From contig JBBKVO010000001.1 of the NCBI GenBank assembly GCA_037968475.1, forward strand, positions 1 to 64,000: 64,000 bases of DNA, written 5' to 3'. The translations under genes and the position numbers were made by a program. This document shows, piece by piece, positions 63,004 to 64,000 of this stretch (position 1 is its first letter; each line of letters begins with the position of its first letter). The DNA comes from SB11 sp037968475 (GTDB taxonomy: Bacteria > Bacteroidota > Bacteroidia > UBA8524). The notes beneath the pieces are model-generated. The model did no database searches and had not been told where the DNA came from. It saw only the letters and a program-made list of their open reading frames with translations.

Positions 63004-63373
63004 GTATTTGGCAATATACATTTAGCATTAATCAGTATTAAGTAAAAAGATAAAAGTAGAAAGATTAAACTCTAAAACTGAAATTCTAAAATGTTCTCCG
63101 CTGGCTCAAGCGTCAGCTTGTGCCAACAAAAGAGTAGCTTCCGCTACCTGCATAATATCTTCACCATCTTTGCCCACACGCCCTTCGACAAGCTCAGGAT
63201 GATAGCCTGCGCGCTGTGTCATACCGAGCGGAGTCGAGGCACAGTGCGGTAGGCAGTCATTCCAAACCTGATTTAATTTCATAGCTGGATTGAGGATTGA
63301 AAGCGTAAAAAACAAACCAGAGCCCCGTATGCTGTTTAGCGAGTTTTGGCTCGATGGCGAACTTGCATACTAT
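63004..63373. other. Intergenic region with repeats
   Basis: It contains a short AAATG/ATTA-type repeat (63020-63045), REP-like copy 7 (63100-63150), and fragments CGCCCTTCGACAAGCTCAGG (63178) and CATACCGAGCGGAGTCGAGG (63221) of the other dispersed family. No gene is seen. Confidence 0.7.
63100..63150 (+). repeat. REP-like double-hairpin element, copy 7
   Basis: GCTGGCTCAAGCGTCAGCTT, GTGCCAACAAAAGA, GTAGCTTCCGCTACCTG. The first hairpin is diverged; the second, GTAGC/GCTAC, is kept. Confidence 0.8.
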
Positions 63374-63787
63374 TTAACGAAATTGTGTTTGGGTTGAATT
63401 ACATTCACCATCCGCTATATTTAGTGCAATTTCATTTTGGAAGTAGAGTAAGTGTTTCCCGCCTGAAGTATCGTCTCTTACATTAATTATTTTTTTAAAT
63501 GCACAACCTGAGAAGGAGTCCGACCTATAATAGATACTCATATAATTAGCTTTTTGATAAACATTTGGCAAATAAAAAGCACGAATTATATTGCACCTAA
63601 CATTGTCTTTGCCCCTCAATAAAGTATCTATTGATTGAGAGACCTTTATTCCATCAAAATAAATAGAGTCAATGATGATTTGTTTTTCAGATTGATTTAT
63701 AAAATTAACTTTTATAGGATGTATGCAAGTTGTACTTTGCAAAACAATAAAAAATAGTATTGCAAAAAATAATTTATAAACTCTCAT
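63374..63787 (-). CDS. Putative lipoprotein, unknown
   Basis: The 137 residues have a signal peptide with a possible lipobox (FIVLQSTTC21IHP). The mature part is beta-rich with four further Cys (VRCNII, SGCAFKK, DGECN). Codon use is AT-rich relative to most of the window. No family is recognised. Downstream sequence to the window end shows no gene that I can support. Confidence 0.65.
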   Translation of the reverse strand: MRVYKLFFAILFFIVLQSTTCIHPIKVNFINQSEKQIIIDSIYFDGIKVSQSIDTLLRGKDNVRCNIIRAFYLPNVYQKANYMSIYYRSDSFSGCAFKKIINVRDDTSGGKHLLYFQNEIALNIADGECNSTQTQFR

Positions 63788-64000
63788 ATTGATGTTATTG
63801 TGTTACGCTGTTATTTTTGTTACGTGCGGCACAAAGGTTTGCGGCTTCTATCAAAATTTTGGACGGTTGCAGATGGTCAAAGAACTTGTTTAGATATATT
63901 TTAATTTGTTATTCGTCTTATTGATGAATAAATTCATTGTTATTTCTACCATTGCTAATGATTTACTGTAACATTTGCTACGTCTTCTGAACCTTGCCAA

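Noticed and set aside
63286..63373. Possible tRNA-like or gene remnant before the last gene
   Set aside because: No cloverleaf or conserved TTCGA loop could be folded, and no frame continues.

Overview
The window is AT-rich chromosomal DNA from a member of the Bacteroidota. The signs are TonB-dependent/CarboxypepD_reg proteins, C-terminal type IX secretion (T9SS) sorting domains, PorT-like barrels, LruC and DUF4382 lipoproteins, TAnnTTTG (-7) promoter boxes and weak ribosome-binding sites. Secreted-protein and polysaccharide genes suggest a free-living, probably Chitinophagia/Sphingobacteriia-like lineage; this placement is inference. I found no rRNA, tRNA, CRISPR array, insertion sequence or prophage.

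Layout. 1-5318 (-): the N-terminal 1,772 codons of a giant secreted protein built from 82-residue PKD-like repeats, cut by the window edge. 6.0-12.7 kb: a two-component module (lone receiver, hybrid kinase with Hpt, NtrC-type sigma-54 activator) flanked by two DUF4382 lipoprotein genes and a barrel gene. Both flanking units have sigma-54-like promoter boxes and share an upstream TTTTCCCAAAATG element. 13.1-14.7 kb: a secreted protein and a DUF1801 protein. 14.75-19.8 kb (-): an envelope-stress cluster (lmo0937-type peptide, two barrels, coiled-coil lipoprotein, CsbD, holin-like, YtxH, cupin, small proteins) ending with an AraC-type regulator. Two of its promoters have the same 25-bp element exactly 42 bp upstream of the same -7 box. 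20.0-24.6 kb: comM-like ATPase, membrane protein, lpdA, unknown. 24.8-28.7 kb: sigma-54 activator, LptE and a long acidic repeat protein. 29.0-41.3 kb: an exopolysaccharide locus with a divergent glycosyltransferase, then a tightly overlapping run (half-length TolC, Wzc-like, flippase, polymerase, four glycosyltransferases, methyltransferase). Its end carries a T9SS-protein gene lying between 22-bp direct repeats.

43.4-46.3 kb: rtcB RNA ligase, preceded by a promoter-to-terminator leader unit and an inserted dispersed repeat, then a two-zinc-knuckle protein. 46.8-49.7 kb: YceI and pirin (behind a palindromic operator), NifU-like, LMW phosphatase. 50.2-57.4 kb: TonB receptor, DUF389 membrane protein, a repeat-rich stretch containing a decayed fragment of fabD, an acetyltransferase, and intact fabD. 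57.8-63.8 kb: LruC lipoprotein, CRTAC1-type T9SS protein, a small membrane protein and a putative lipoprotein.

Intergenic regions carry two dispersed repeat families: a roughly 50-bp double-hairpin REP-like element (7 copies) and fragments of a composite family with GTCATCCCGAACTTG and CCTTCGACAAGCTC blocks. The best candidates for undescribed biology are the twin-promoter stress cluster, the sigma-54/DUF4382 module and the rtcB leader RNA.
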